Below the pieces are notes generated by a model, which worked only from the letters and a program-made list of their open reading frames with translations, was not told where the DNA came from and did no database searches. Positions 1-8,122 of a stretch of DNA of 47,999 nt are shown piece after piece. The stretch spans positions 1-47,999 of the forward strand of contig PYER01000016.1 in assembly GCA_003017855.1 (NCBI GenBank), written 5' to 3'. How positions within the stretch are numbered: position 1 is the stretch's first letter; every line of letters begins with the position of its first letter. Source of the DNA: a filamentous cyanobacterium CCT1 (lineage in GTDB: Bacteria; Cyanobacteriota; Cyanobacteriia; Phormidesmidales; Phormidesmidaceae). A program made the position numbers and the translations under genes.

Positions 1-93
1 GTAGGTGGGTAGGTGGGTAGGCGAGTAGGTGGGTAAGTAGGTGAGGAGATGGGGAAGGTGAGGAGATGAGGGGGTGAGGGGAATTTGCTGATC
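1..93. repeat. Degenerate G-rich short tandem repeat
   Basis: The window opens in imperfect tandem copies of an 8-mer close to GTAGGTGG, which decay into GGTGAGGAGATGGGG-like units. No gene is seen here. Low-complexity short tandem repeats of this kind are common between genes in cyanobacteria. Similar sequence, in opposite orientation, lies just after prmC (about 1207-1245), and a related tract lies inside carB (about 32805-32870). The element may extend left of the window. Confidence 0.75.
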
Positions 94-280
94 ACTGGTC
101 CGTTTGCAGAACATAGGTTTAAACCGATGATCGATTACTCCTTTCCGTTGGGTCCAGGGTGGCGGAACAGCCCTGGTCGACGGGGTCTGGGGGCGATCGA
201 AAAGCCCCCAGCAGCAAATCTGGCTTGCAACTTCAATCCCTGCACATCACAGTCCACGCCTCAATCAGGCAATTAGATCT

Positions 281-1192
281 ATGACAGACGATCACTCCGT
301 CACCGGCCATGACCTCTGGGCCTGGCGCGAAAGCGCCCGCCAAGCCGCCCAAGCCGCAGGAGTTGAGGCGCGAGAAGTAGACTGGCTGCTGCTGGCGGTA
401 GCCGATATCGACGGGCTAGCGCTGAGGCTCGGCACAGTACAGTCGCGATCGCATATTCACCTGCGCTACCCTCTCGCCGAGCTAGAGCGACGCTGGCAGC
501 AGCGGCTCACCCAGCGAGTACCTGTGCAGTACTTAGTCGGTGAAACCCCCTGGCGCGACCTCACCCTGTCCGTCTCCCCAGCGGTACTGATCCCCAGACC
601 CGAAACAGAATTGATGATCGACTTGGCGGCGGCGGCGATCGCCAACAGCCCGATTGGGGATCAGCTAGCGGCGGGCGTTTGGGCAGATATGGGCACGGGC
701 AGCGGCGCGATCGCCCTGGGGCTGGCCCAGACCTTTTCTGCCGCCAGCATTCTAGCCGTCGATTTGAGCGCTGAAGCGCTGGCGATCGCCGCCGAAAACG
801 CCACTAAAGTGGGCCTGCGCGATCGCATTGCCTTCTACCACGGCTCCTGGTTTGAGCCGCTGGCGACCTACCGAAACCAGCTCAGCGCCGTGGTCTCCAA
901 CCCGCCCTACATTCCCTCGGCGCTGCTGCCCACTCTGCAGCCAGAGGTGAATCACGAACCCACCGCCGCCCTGGACGGGGGCGACGACGGCCTCACGGCC
1001 CTGCGCATTCTCGTTACCCAGGCCCCCGATTACCTGGTTGCAGAAGGGCTGTGGCTGGTCGAAACAATGGCGGGCCAGGGCGAGGCGGTCAAGGCGATGC
1101 TGGAGGCGCAGGGCGGCTACCGCGACATTCAAATCTGGCTCGATCTGGCTGGGCGCGATCGCTTTGTGCAGTCCATCTACGCCCCCAAGTAG
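281..1192 (+). CDS. prmC: Peptide chain release factor N5-glutamine methyltransferase (PrmC/HemK)
   Basis: This SAM-dependent methyltransferase modifies the Gln of the GGQ motif in release factors RF1 and RF2, which is needed for efficient translation termination. The 303-aa protein has the family's full length: a helical N-terminal substrate-binding domain (about 1-95), RPETE at 106-110, the SAM-binding glycine loop DMGTGSG at 136-142, and the diagnostic catalytic NPPY at 207-210. The ATG at 281 gives the expected N-terminus. Degenerate tandem repeats lie on both sides. The next gene, acyP, is 99 bp downstream on the same strand. Confidence 0.95.
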   Translation: MTDDHSVTGHDLWAWRESARQAAQAAGVEAREVDWLLLAVADIDGLALRLGTVQSRSHIHLRYPLAELERRWQQRLTQRVPVQYLVGETPWRDLTLSVSPAVLIPRPETELMIDLAAAAIANSPIGDQLAAGVWADMGTGSGAIALGLAQTFSAASILAVDLSAEALAIAAENATKVGLRDRIAFYHGSWFEPLATYRNQLSAVVSNPPYIPSALLPTLQPEVNHEPTAALDGGDDGLTALRILVTQAPDYLVAEGLWLVETMAGQGEAVKAMLEAQGGYRDIQIWLDLAGRDRFVQSIYAPK

Positions 1193-1206
1193 AATGCACC
1201 ATGTGT

Positions 1207-1245
1207 TGCTCCCCACCTCCCCCATCTCCCCTACCCATCCACTCA
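1207..1245. repeat. C-rich low-complexity tract, inverted relative of the 1-93 repeat
   Basis: The tract reads as runs of CCCCACCT / CCCCCATCT / CCCCTACCCATCC. On the minus strand it resembles the G-rich repeat at the start of the window. It fills most of the prmC-acyP intergenic gap. No coding or terminator function is apparent. Confidence 0.5.
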
Positions 1246-1291
1246 ATTACACCTGTCGATATCGCCCTGACAGAGGACTAGAGGTCAATCA

Positions 1292-1564
1292 ATGGAACAG
1301 ATCCGAGCGGTAGTGCATGGCGTCGTACAGGGGGTTGGATTTCGCTACCACACCCGCCAGACAGCCCAGCAGCTGGACGTTAAGGGGTCCGTGCGCAACC
1401 AGCCCGATGGCACCGTTGAAATTGTAGCCGTGGGTACCCGCGACCAGGTAAACGCTCTGCTCGATTGGGCTAACCATGGACCCTCAGGTGCCCGAGTCAC
1501 CCAGGTAGAGACCGAACCTTATAACGGCTCAGCGCACTTTGATGACTTCACTATTGAGCGTTAG
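1292..1564 (+). CDS. acyP: Acylphosphatase
   Basis: This small cytosolic enzyme hydrolyses the carboxyl-phosphate bond of acylphosphates. The 90-aa product has the standard length of the family. The signature VQGVGFRYHT includes the phosphate-binding loop and the catalytic Arg18. KGSVRNQPDG supplies the catalytic Asn36. The ATG at 1292 follows an AGAGG stretch (GACAGAGGACTAGAGG). It lies downstream of prmC on the same strand and converges on the minus-strand gene ending at 1778. Confidence 0.95.
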   Translation: MEQIRAVVHGVVQGVGFRYHTRQTAQQLDVKGSVRNQPDGTVEIVAVGTRDQVNALLDWANHGPSGARVTQVETEPYNGSAHFDDFTIER

Positions 1565-1636
1565 GACATTACACAGCTCATTCCAAACGTCCATGCTGCT
1601 AGCGCGGTACCTCTAACGATAAAAAACCTAGCCGCT

Positions 1637-1656
1637 CCCTGAGCGAAGTCGAAGGG
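1637..1656. repeat. Dispersed 20-bp imperfect palindrome (CCCTGAGCGAAGTCGAAGGG type)
   Basis: The intergenic sequence between acyP and the convergent minus-strand gene contains CCCTGAGCGAAGTCGAAGGG, whose ends are inverted repeats (CCCT/AGGG). This motif is widespread in bacterial, including cyanobacterial, intergenic DNA. The copy sits between two convergent genes, where it could act as a hairpin, but no T-tract follows directly on either strand. Confidence 0.5.
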
Positions 1657-1777
1657 GTGGCGATTTTTAGGGCGAATCCTACTTGAACCACCCGATCGTA
1701 GCGACATAACATTATGTCGCCTGAGGAGGAAAAACTTTACAGCGTGCGACACATCACAATGCCCCTAGGATTAGGTG

Positions 1778-3151
1778 TTAACCGTCATTGCCGCCGCGCT
1801 GGAACCACCAGAAGCGCTGCCACCAGTCGGGGGGCTCATCCTTGGGGCCATCGTGCTCGGTGGGTCGTTGGCCTCTGGCCGGTCCTTGACCATCGCTGGG
1901 GCCATCTACCACCAGGCTGCCCACGTAGTCGGCATCGGCGTAGACGCGATCGATCTGCTGGCGAATTTCGGCCATATCGGCTTCTGAGACCACGCCGTTG
2001 CTGGTGGCTTTGTAAAACTGCACCGTGACCCGAATGGGGTAGTCGGGATCGCGCTCAATGGCGAGATTGTCGATTTCGGTAAACGGCCCCTCCACTGCGC
2101 CGCGGCCAATCACGGCTGCTTCTACATCGCTGGGAGCGCGACTGCTCTCCATCGCAGGGGCCGCCGCCAGGGGTGCAATACCGCTGTCAAAAGACTGCCG
2201 CACGGGGGTCTGCTGCTTGAGCGGCACCTGAATCAGTAGCACCATATTTAGGCCCTCATCGGCTTCGACCACCTCACCGCCGGGGCGCGAGCTGTCGGCA
2301 TCCCCCGGCTGGGTTTGAAAATCGCTTAGCCGCTGGCCCGTAAAGCTGGCCCGTTCGCCATTTTTGTTAAAAAACAGCCGCTGGCCCCAGGTTTGCCCCG
2401 CCTCAAACCCGTCGCGCTGATTGTCGATCACGGTCACGCTGGTGCCCTCGCGGGTGGCGAGAATGGTCAGCACCGCCGGGTCGCCAGGGCGCGACTGGTA
2501 GTTAAACAGCACGGGGTTAAAGGTGGCCAGGCCCGACTGCGGAATGGGCAAAAAGCAGGCCTGGGCGCTAACCAAAACGTGGCTATCGCGAGGGGCCAGC
2601 AGAGACTGCCGCCGCCCAGCCCAGGACTCGGACTCGTGCAGGTAGCGGCGCAGGTCGCCCAGCACTTCGTTGAGGGGCACCCGCCGCAGGTCTTCGCCTC
2701 GCTCGTTACCCACCAGCACTAAAAAATTCTCAAGGGGAATGTCGGCGCTGAGGTCTTCAAAATTGGGGTGGCGAATGACGGGCATCAGGTGGAGCTGGTA
2801 GCGCCCGGTGTCGGGGTCTCGCTGCTGCACCTGAATGGTCATGTCGCTGATGTTTGGCCCCACCGCCGATCCGTAGAAGCGCCCAGTATCCTCCCAGGTG
2901 ACGTTGAGCACGTTTAGGTCAAATGACTCGGCTAGCTGGCGAGCGATCGGGTCGTACACCATGGCCTGGGTGCGCTCAATCACCTGGCGATCGCGGCTGT
3001 ACTGCTGGCGCTGCACAATCGGCGGCACCGAAGACAATTCGGGAACAGCTAGCTCCGCCGCCTGCAGGCTGGTGGAGGTGAGGGCAATGGGCAAGGCTCC
3101 GCTCAAGACGAATGCGCCTAATGGCAACCAGCATTTGAATGGGCGTCTCAT
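1778..3151 (-). CDS. Exported protein of unknown function
   Basis: The family is not recognised. The 457-aa product starts with a clear Sec-type signal peptide: RR near the N-terminus, a hydrophobic stretch at about 9-28, and a likely cut after TSLQAAEL, near residue 32. The mature part looks soluble and mixed alpha/beta with no obvious membrane segment. It ends in an acidic/proline-rich, Trp-rich tail (DEPPDWWQRFWWFQRG). The start ATG at 3151 is preceded on its strand by GGAAGGAG at good spacing. It is convergent with acyP. A cell-envelope or periplasmic location is inferred from the signal peptide only. Confidence 0.8.
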   Translation of the reverse strand: MRRPFKCWLPLGAFVLSGALPIALTSTSLQAAELAVPELSSVPPIVQRQQYSRDRQVIERTQAMVYDPIARQLAESFDLNVLNVTWEDTGRFYGSAVGPNISDMTIQVQQRDPDTGRYQLHLMPVIRHPNFEDLSADIPLENFLVLVGNERGEDLRRVPLNEVLGDLRRYLHESESWAGRRQSLLAPRDSHVLVSAQACFLPIPQSGLATFNPVLFNYQSRPGDPAVLTILATREGTSVTVIDNQRDGFEAGQTWGQRLFFNKNGERASFTGQRLSDFQTQPGDADSSRPGGEVVEADEGLNMVLLIQVPLKQQTPVRQSFDSGIAPLAAAPAMESSRAPSDVEAAVIGRGAVEGPFTEIDNLAIERDPDYPIRVTVQFYKATSNGVVSEADMAEIRQQIDRVYADADYVGSLVVDGPSDGQGPARGQRPTEHDGPKDEPPDWWQRFWWFQRGGNDG

Positions 3152-3279
3152 CCTCGTACTCCTTCCAGACCTATGCCCTTAACCTACGAGAAGGTGCAGG
3201 TGAAGTCAGGATGGTTACAAAAACTGAAACTGCATCTCTTGTGTAGCGGTGGCCACGCTTAGGGCGTCGGGAACTCTCT

Positions 3280-3531
3280 TTACTGCTTGATCGGAGTCGA
3301 TGGCCCTGCCCCGTCTCCTAACTGATGCAGCGCCGCCAAGACATCCTCCAGAGATACCGCTTCGCCGCCTGCCATGTTTTCATCGGCAGCCACCTGAAGC
3401 TCGCGGGCATCGTATTCCCAGCGGCGCAGGATTTCAACCTTCTGCTCCAGGGTTAGCTCTGAGCTGTTGCACACCTCGGCTGGGGTGGCAAACACGCTCC
3501 CTGGGCTGACCATTGCTCTGTCAATATCCAC
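3280..3531 (-). CDS. Small conserved protein of unknown function
   Basis: The 83-aa product reads SP..VF..PAEV followed by LTLEQKVEILRRWEYDARELQVAADENM. This pattern recurs in uncharacterised short bacterial proteins, but no function is known to me. The N-terminus should be extended and the rest helical; there is no signal peptide or membrane segment. The GTG start at 3531 is favoured because AGGAG lies about 6 nt upstream (CCAGGAGATAGGCGTG). An internal ATG at 3513 is the alternative. Confidence 0.7.
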   Translation of the reverse strand: MDIDRAMVSPGSVFATPAEVCNSSELTLEQKVEILRRWEYDARELQVAADENMAGGEAVSLEDVLAALHQLGDGAGPSTPIKQ

Positions 3532-3675
3532 GCCTATCTCCTGGAGGTGTCTGCTGGGACAAGTTGGTTGCTCTCATCCTAACCAGTGCAGCAGCCTCAG
3601 CGACCTCTACAGAACTGCTGATTCCTACGATTGAAACCTGCGTCCATTGGATGGCTTCCATTCGCGAAAGCCGAG

Positions 3676-4017
3676 TTAGTCGGTTGGGGGTACTAGCTCG
3701 CCGTGTACAGCCAGCCAAATGCAGGGCGGCTCGTGGCTGGTGTAGTCGACCCGATGACGCACGTGGGCCGGTATCAGCACGTAGTCGCCAGGTTCCAGGG
3801 TTAGCGCCGTACCATCTGCGTAGGTGAGAGTGGCGCTACCCTGCAGCAAAATCACCCACTCGGCCTGGCCCTGGTCGTACCATTCACCGGGGGGTGTTGT
3901 CTGCCCAGTCGAAATAATGCGCTCAATTCGCAGGTGGGGTGTCTCAACCAGGGCCGTAAACACCTCCACCGCAGGCAGTGGACTGGGCAGCTGAAATAGA
4001 TTGCCAGTGGAGGGCAT
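3676..4017 (-). CDS. Cupin-domain protein
   Basis: The 113-aa single-domain protein has the two cupin motifs. The first is around ISTGQTTPPGEWYDQGQAEW, where the usual metal-binding His residues are not all present. The second is ALTLEPGDYVLIPAHVRHRV, where LEPGDYVLIPAHVRHRV is typical. Small cupins of this form bind metal or small ligands, and the substrate cannot be read from the sequence. It is followed 18 bp upstream on the same strand by the 71-aa gene at 4036-4251, so the two may be cotranscribed. Confidence 0.85.
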   Translation of the reverse strand: MPSTGNLFQLPSPLPAVEVFTALVETPHLRIERIISTGQTTPPGEWYDQGQAEWVILLQGSATLTYADGTALTLEPGDYVLIPAHVRHRVDYTSHEPPCIWLAVHGELVPPTD

Positions 4018-4035
4018 GCGCAGGAATGCCTTGCC

Positions 4036-4251
4036 CTAGTCGATCGAGCAGCCGTCTTGATCGCAGGTGACTTTAGACGCTACCGCACTCTCAGGCACTA
4101 CGGTAAACCCGCCCACGCTAATGCCCGAAATTCCGTACTGGTCGCGCAGCACCTGGTTAAAGCTGGCAATAATGTCTGGCAGCTGCTGCTCCAGCACGGA
4201 GCGCACTTGATCGGCCTCAGGGGGCGGGCTGCCAACGGTTTCTACAGACAT
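4036..4251 (-). CDS. Short protein of unknown function
   Basis: The 71-aa acidic product has a predicted helix (DQVRSVLEQQLPDIIASFNQVL), a Gly/Ser-rich middle, and ends VTCDQDGCSID with two Cys near the C-terminus. No family is recognised. The ATG at 4251 is clear. It lies immediately upstream of the cupin gene on the same strand and divergent-side of an otherwise empty 160-bp gap before the LysR gene. It is judged real from position and composition, not from homology. Confidence 0.55.
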   Translation of the reverse strand: MSVETVGSPPPEADQVRSVLEQQLPDIIASFNQVLRDQYGISGISVGGFTVVPESAVASKVTCDQDGCSID

Positions 4252-4414
4252 AGGGTTAAGCCGGTAATGTATGTTTCATTGTAAGGGGCCAGGAAATGGC
4301 AAACCCGGTTTGCGTTACGGCTCTACATATAGACCCGCGATCTAGAAACGCAAGCCGGTTCTCTAGCGCTTCTCTGCGGGCTGAGGCCGTCAGCTGAGGG
4401 GCGTCTGGGGGAAA

Positions 4415-5332
4415 CTATAGCTCCAGGTCCTGGCTAATAGCTTGAATAGTGGAGCGCAGCCAAAGATTAGCTGGGTCGCGGTCGTTGAGCTTGCTCCAGG
4501 CCATTGCCACGCTCCAGGTGGGCAGCGCCAGGGGCAGCTCAAAACACTGTACGGGGTAGTACCGGGTAAAGTGCTGCTCTAAGCAGGAGGGGATAGCTGC
4601 CAGTAGGTCAGAGGCCGCGATCGCCGTTGGCAGCGCAAACCAGTAGGGCACCGTCAGCGCAATGCGCCGCTGCAATCCCTGCTCAGTCAGTTTTTGATCG
4701 ACAATCCCTACGGCATCTCGCCGCAGCGTAAACAGGGCGTGGGGATAGGCGACAAAATCCTGTAGACTTACCTGGCCTTGGTTAAGGGCTGGATGACCCT
4801 GTCGACAAACGCCTAAAAAGCGCTCGATCAGCAAGTCTTGGAGCAGAATGTGGGCAGGCAAATGGGCAAAGGTGCCTAGGGCTAAATCGATAATATCTGC
4901 CTCTAAAAGCTCGACAAATGACTCTTTTTCAACAGTGATCAGACGCAGATCGATGTGGGACGCCTGCGCTTTTAGCAGCACCAGCAGTTTCGGCAAAATC
5001 AGACTGGCGAAATAGTCGGAAGTTGCGAGCCGAAACACCGTTTTTGACCGGGCGGGATCGAAGACTTGCGGCTCAACCAGCGCCGCACGAACGGCAGCTA
5101 GAGCGGTGGCGACCTGAGGGGCGATCGCATCGGCTTTAGCCGTGGGCTTCATCTCGCGACCTACGCGCACAAACAGATTGTCGGCAAAGAGCGATCGCAG
5201 CCTGCCCAGGGCCGCACTCATAGCGGGCTGCCCCACATGAATGCGCTGGGCCGCTGCCGTCACGCTCTGCTCGGCATACAGAGCCTCAAAGGCCACCAGC
5301 AAATTGAGATCAATGGCGCTTAAATCTATCAT
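4415..5332 (-). CDS. LysR-family transcriptional regulator
   Basis: This 305-aa DNA-binding regulator has the usual LysR length. The N-terminal winged HTH runs over about residues 3-62 (LNLLVAFEALYAEQSVTAAA then VGQPAMSAALGRLRSLFADNLFVR), followed by a substrate-binding domain from about 88. The ATG at 5332 is chosen; an upstream in-frame TTG at 5338 is less likely. The N-terminus resembles the NodD-like branch. It is divergently transcribed from the metabolic operon starting at 5421, the classic arrangement for a LysR that controls its neighbour. The effector is unknown. Confidence 0.92.
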   Translation of the reverse strand: MIDLSAIDLNLLVAFEALYAEQSVTAAAQRIHVGQPAMSAALGRLRSLFADNLFVRVGREMKPTAKADAIAPQVATALAAVRAALVEPQVFDPARSKTVFRLATSDYFASLILPKLLVLLKAQASHIDLRLITVEKESFVELLEADIIDLALGTFAHLPAHILLQDLLIERFLGVCRQGHPALNQGQVSLQDFVAYPHALFTLRRDAVGIVDQKLTEQGLQRRIALTVPYWFALPTAIAASDLLAAIPSCLEQHFTRYYPVQCFELPLALPTWSVAMAWSKLNDRDPANLWLRSTIQAISQDLEL

Positions 5333-5358
5333 TCTCAATGATGGCTTGCATTTTTATT

Positions 5359-5369
5359 ATCAATTTGAT
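5359..5369. promoter_or_regulatory. Candidate LysR operator in divergent promoter region
   Basis: The 88-bp gap between the LysR gene and the divergent operon contains the perfect odd-length palindrome ATCAATTTGAT, within an AT-rich stretch. LysR proteins typically bind interrupted AT-rich dyads (T-N11-A) in such gaps. Its role is inferred from position only. Confidence 0.4.
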
Positions 5370-5420
5370 TTATCTTAGCTCCGCCGCTATCGTTGATTCA
5401 AGCGTTCAGGAAAATAAATT

Positions 5421-5867
5421 GTGGCTGATCTAGAAAATCAGAATTTAGCCGTTGCCCATCGATACATTGAGCAGTTTCTGGGCAAGGGCGATATCAGTAT
5501 TGCAGAGGAAATCTTTGACGAAAAGATACAGGTGATCACGGGGCTAAAACCCACGGGGCCGATCAATGGTATTGAGGAATACAAAGAAGTTTTTTCAGGC
5601 TTCTATGCCGCTTTTCCCGATGTGGAACCCCTGACCATTCAGGATAGTTTTGCTACGGGCGATCGCGTTGTGGTGCGCTTTAAGTCATTTCAGAAACACG
5701 TAAAAGACTATTTTGGGATTCCGAAGAGCGATCGCGTCATCACCTTCCACGAAACCCACGTGATGCGCTTCGCCAACGGCAAGGTGATCGAAAACATCGT
5801 CAGCGCCACCAACCTGGAGTTTGAAATGCTGATGGCCCCTGTCCTGGCTCCTTTAATCCTTACGTAA
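5421..5867 (+). CDS. SnoaL/NTF2-like ester cyclase-type protein
   Basis: The 148-aa protein has the NTF2-like alpha+beta cone pattern of SnoaL-like polyketide cyclases and related proteins: AVAHRYIEQFLGKGDISIAEEIFDEKIQV, then YKEVFSGFYAAFPDVEPLTIQD, GDRVVVRFK, and FHETHVMRFANGKVIEN. Members range from cyclases and isomerases to proteins without known activity, so the substrate is open. The GTG start at 5421 has AGGA about 9 nt upstream. It is the first gene of a co-directional set running to 8815 and divergent from the LysR gene. Confidence 0.85.
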   Translation: MADLENQNLAVAHRYIEQFLGKGDISIAEEIFDEKIQVITGLKPTGPINGIEEYKEVFSGFYAAFPDVEPLTIQDSFATGDRVVVRFKSFQKHVKDYFGIPKSDRVITFHETHVMRFANGKVIENIVSATNLEFEMLMAPVLAPLILT

Positions 5868-5985
5868 CGGCTGAAAAATAATAGCTTTGTCGGCTAGGAT
5901 ACACGCCATTTTTTGACTTGTGGGCCACTATCCTGCCAGGACATTTGCAAGTCCCCAACTGCCCCGTTTACTCTTCGATACCGCC

Positions 5986-6882
5986 ATGACGCTGCCCGAT
6001 CTGTACAGGTCCACGCCCGTAGACCTGGTTCCTGCCCAATCTCTGGCCACCTTTCCCGTCAACACGTTTTTAGAAAATCTGGCGATCGCCCCAGGCGGAG
6101 ACATCTTTGTCACCAGCCACGAAACCGGCGAGATTTTTAAGCTTGACCGCGATCGCACCCTCACCCAGTACGCCAAAATTGACGGCAAAGTGAGCGGCAT
6201 TGCGATCGTCGGGGCAGACCGTTTTTTGATCAACGGCTGGACGGCAGCTGGAATACCCTTTGTAGCGACTCTGTCGGGTGGCGCCGTTCAGGCATTACAA
6301 ACCATTCCCACCGGGGCTTTCCTCAACGGCATTACACCCCTGACGCCGCATCTGTACCTGATGGCTGATTCTTACCGGGGAGCAATTTGGGCCTTTGATC
6401 TCGCCACGATGACCGCTGACATTTGGCTCGAGCATCCGCTGCTGGCCCGCAATGATGCCACCGATCCATTCCCGGCTGCAAATGGTCTCAAGCGGTTTAG
6501 CGATTTTCTCTATGTGTCCAATACTCAGCAAAAGCTACTGCTGAAAATCGCTCTGGATGAAAGCCTAAAGGCAAGCGCTCCAGACGTTTTTGTCGAAGGA
6601 ACTAATATCGACGATTTCGCCTTTGACGTAAACGGCAATCTCTACGGTGCCACCCACGTCTACAACAGCGTGATCAAAATTGATAACAAAGGCAACACGA
6701 CGATTATTGCTCAGGCTGAGCAGGGTGTCACCGGCTGTACGGCGGTGAGCTTCTACGGCACCGACCTCTACGTCGTCAACAACGGCGGCATGTTTTTACC
6801 ACCCCCCGGTGGCGTCGAAGCTGCTCAAATCGTGCGCCTGGAGATTGGGGTGGCGGGCGCACCGCTAGTTAGCGAGGGCTAA
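5986..6882 (+). CDS. SMP-30/gluconolactonase-like beta-propeller protein
   Basis: The protein is about 298 aa and has repeated beta-propeller blades of the SMP-30/strictosidine synthase type: ENLAIAPGGDIFVTSHETGEIFKLD, SGIAIVGADRFLING, ANGLKRFSDFLYVSNTQQKLLLKI, DDFAFDVNGNLYGATHVYNSVIKID. Enzymes of this fold are lactonases or esterases. The metal ligands cannot be assigned with confidence here. The ATG at 5986 is chosen because the propeller begins shortly after it. An in-frame GTG at 5920 would add 22 residues unlike the family. The stop is 3 nt before the next gene, indicating translational coupling. Confidence 0.82.
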   Translation: MTLPDLYRSTPVDLVPAQSLATFPVNTFLENLAIAPGGDIFVTSHETGEIFKLDRDRTLTQYAKIDGKVSGIAIVGADRFLINGWTAAGIPFVATLSGGAVQALQTIPTGAFLNGITPLTPHLYLMADSYRGAIWAFDLATMTADIWLEHPLLARNDATDPFPAANGLKRFSDFLYVSNTQQKLLLKIALDESLKASAPDVFVEGTNIDDFAFDVNGNLYGATHVYNSVIKIDNKGNTTIIAQAEQGVTGCTAVSFYGTDLYVVNNGGMFLPPPGGVEAAQIVRLEIGVAGAPLVSEG

Positions 6883-6885
6883 ACC

Positions 6886-7437
6886 ATGGCAGGTGACCCG
6901 CCCGTAACGGTAGATGTGATGCAGAGCGTTCGGCCCGGCAAAGAGCGCGAGTTTGAGCATTTGCTGGAGCAAATTATCGGCACGGCCAGCACCTTTGAGG
7001 GCTATTTAGGCGCTTCGGTATTTCGGCCCAGCGACCAAAATCAGTCAGAATATCGCGTTATTTTTAAGTTCGATCGCCTCGAATATCTAAAGCGGTGGGA
7101 GAATTCTTCTGCCCGCCAAAACTACCTTGCTCAGGCCAAAGAACTGACGCTCAACGAGGGCACGTTCTCAATTTTGACCGGGCTAGAAACCTGGTTTACG
7201 CTACCCGCCAAGCCGGGGCTAAAACCGCCAGCTCGCTACAAAATGGTGTTGATTACGGGGATAGTTATTTTTGTTATCAATCAATTCTTATCGCTGGTGC
7301 CAGCCGCCTGGTTGGGGGTGTTTCCACCCCTGGTGCAGCTACTCATTTTGATTTTCATCACCGTGATTTTGATGACTTACGTGGTCATGCCCCGACTGAC
7401 TAAGCTGCTGGCCTGGTGGCTCTACCCAAATTTGTAA
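6886..7437 (+). CDS. ABM-domain (antibiotic biosynthesis monooxygenase-like) membrane protein
   Basis: The first ~100 of 183 residues form a dimeric alpha-beta barrel of the ABM type (VDVMQSVRPGKEREFEHLLEQII, then FEGYLGASVFRP, YRVIFKFDRLEYLKRWENS). They are followed by two hydrophobic helices (about 120-140 and 145-170, MVLITGIVIFVINQFLSLV and LVQLLILIFITVILMTYVVM). Such ABM-2TM proteins are common but uncharacterised. The cytosolic barrel may act on a lipophilic substrate. It starts 3 nt after the stop of the upstream gene. Confidence 0.88.
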   Translation: MAGDPPVTVDVMQSVRPGKEREFEHLLEQIIGTASTFEGYLGASVFRPSDQNQSEYRVIFKFDRLEYLKRWENSSARQNYLAQAKELTLNEGTFSILTGLETWFTLPAKPGLKPPARYKMVLITGIVIFVINQFLSLVPAAWLGVFPPLVQLLILIFITVILMTYVVMPRLTKLLAWWLYPNL

Positions 7438-7464
7438 ATTCTCTTACAGCAAAAGGAAAATGTT

Positions 7465-8115
7465 ATGCCAGAACTCTGTGTAATTGTGGGCATGGGCGAA
7501 GGAAACGGCATGGCGATCGCTCGCAAATTTGCCAGTGAAGGCTTTGCGATCGCGATGGTCGCCCGCAACGAAGAAAAGCTCAAAGGCTATCAATCGACCC
7601 TGCAGTCAGAAGGCATTACCTCCCACTACTTTCTGGCCGATGCTGGCGACGAAGCGGCCCTAAAAGCGGCGATGGAAGCTATTCAAACCCAGCTGGGGAC
7701 GCCAGAGGTGCTGGTCTACAATGCCGCCGTGCCCCGTATGGAGAGCGTGCTGCAAACCGAGGTGGAAACCCTGGCAAGCGACTTTCGCGCCAACGTCGCC
7801 GGGGCGATCGCCTGCGTTCAGGCCGTTCTCCCCGCCATGCAGGCCCAGCAAAAAGGCACGCTGCTGTTCACGGGCGGCGGCTTTGCCCTCTACCCTGACC
7901 CCAACTTCGTCTCCCTTTCCCTCGGCAAAGCAGGGATTCGGGTGCTGGCCAATACTCTCCACACGGCACTAAAGGATTCGCCCATCAAGGTGGGCACCGT
8001 CACCATCTGCGGCACGGTGAATGGCGAGGACCCCAAATACAGCAGCGATCGCATTGCCGAAGAATACTGGCAACTCCACACCGCCGACAATAGCGAGTAC
8101 GAGACTATCTACTAG
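7465..8115 (+). CDS. SDR-family oxidoreductase
   Basis: The 216-aa Rossmann-fold short-chain dehydrogenase-like protein has VIVGMGEGNGMAIARKFASEGF as a variant of the TGxxxGxG NAD(P)-binding loop. It also has the NAA-like VYNAAVP and a weak active-site region (FTGGGFALYPDPNFVSLSLGKAGIR), where the usual Tyr of YxxxK is replaced (SLSLGKAG). The Lys is kept, so catalysis by the canonical Ser-Tyr-Lys triad is doubtful. AAAAGGA precedes the ATG at 7465. The next SDR gene follows after 7 nt. Confidence 0.88.
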   Translation: MPELCVIVGMGEGNGMAIARKFASEGFAIAMVARNEEKLKGYQSTLQSEGITSHYFLADAGDEAALKAAMEAIQTQLGTPEVLVYNAAVPRMESVLQTEVETLASDFRANVAGAIACVQAVLPAMQAQQKGTLLFTGGGFALYPDPNFVSLSLGKAGIRVLANTLHTALKDSPIKVGTVTICGTVNGEDPKYSSDRIAEEYWQLHTADNSEYETIY

Positions 8116-8122
8116 AGGAACC

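Noticed and set aside
752-1246. Minus-strand open frame opposite prmC
   Set aside because: Lies wholly antisense to a certain gene; arises from the GC-rich codon bias of prmC and matches no family.
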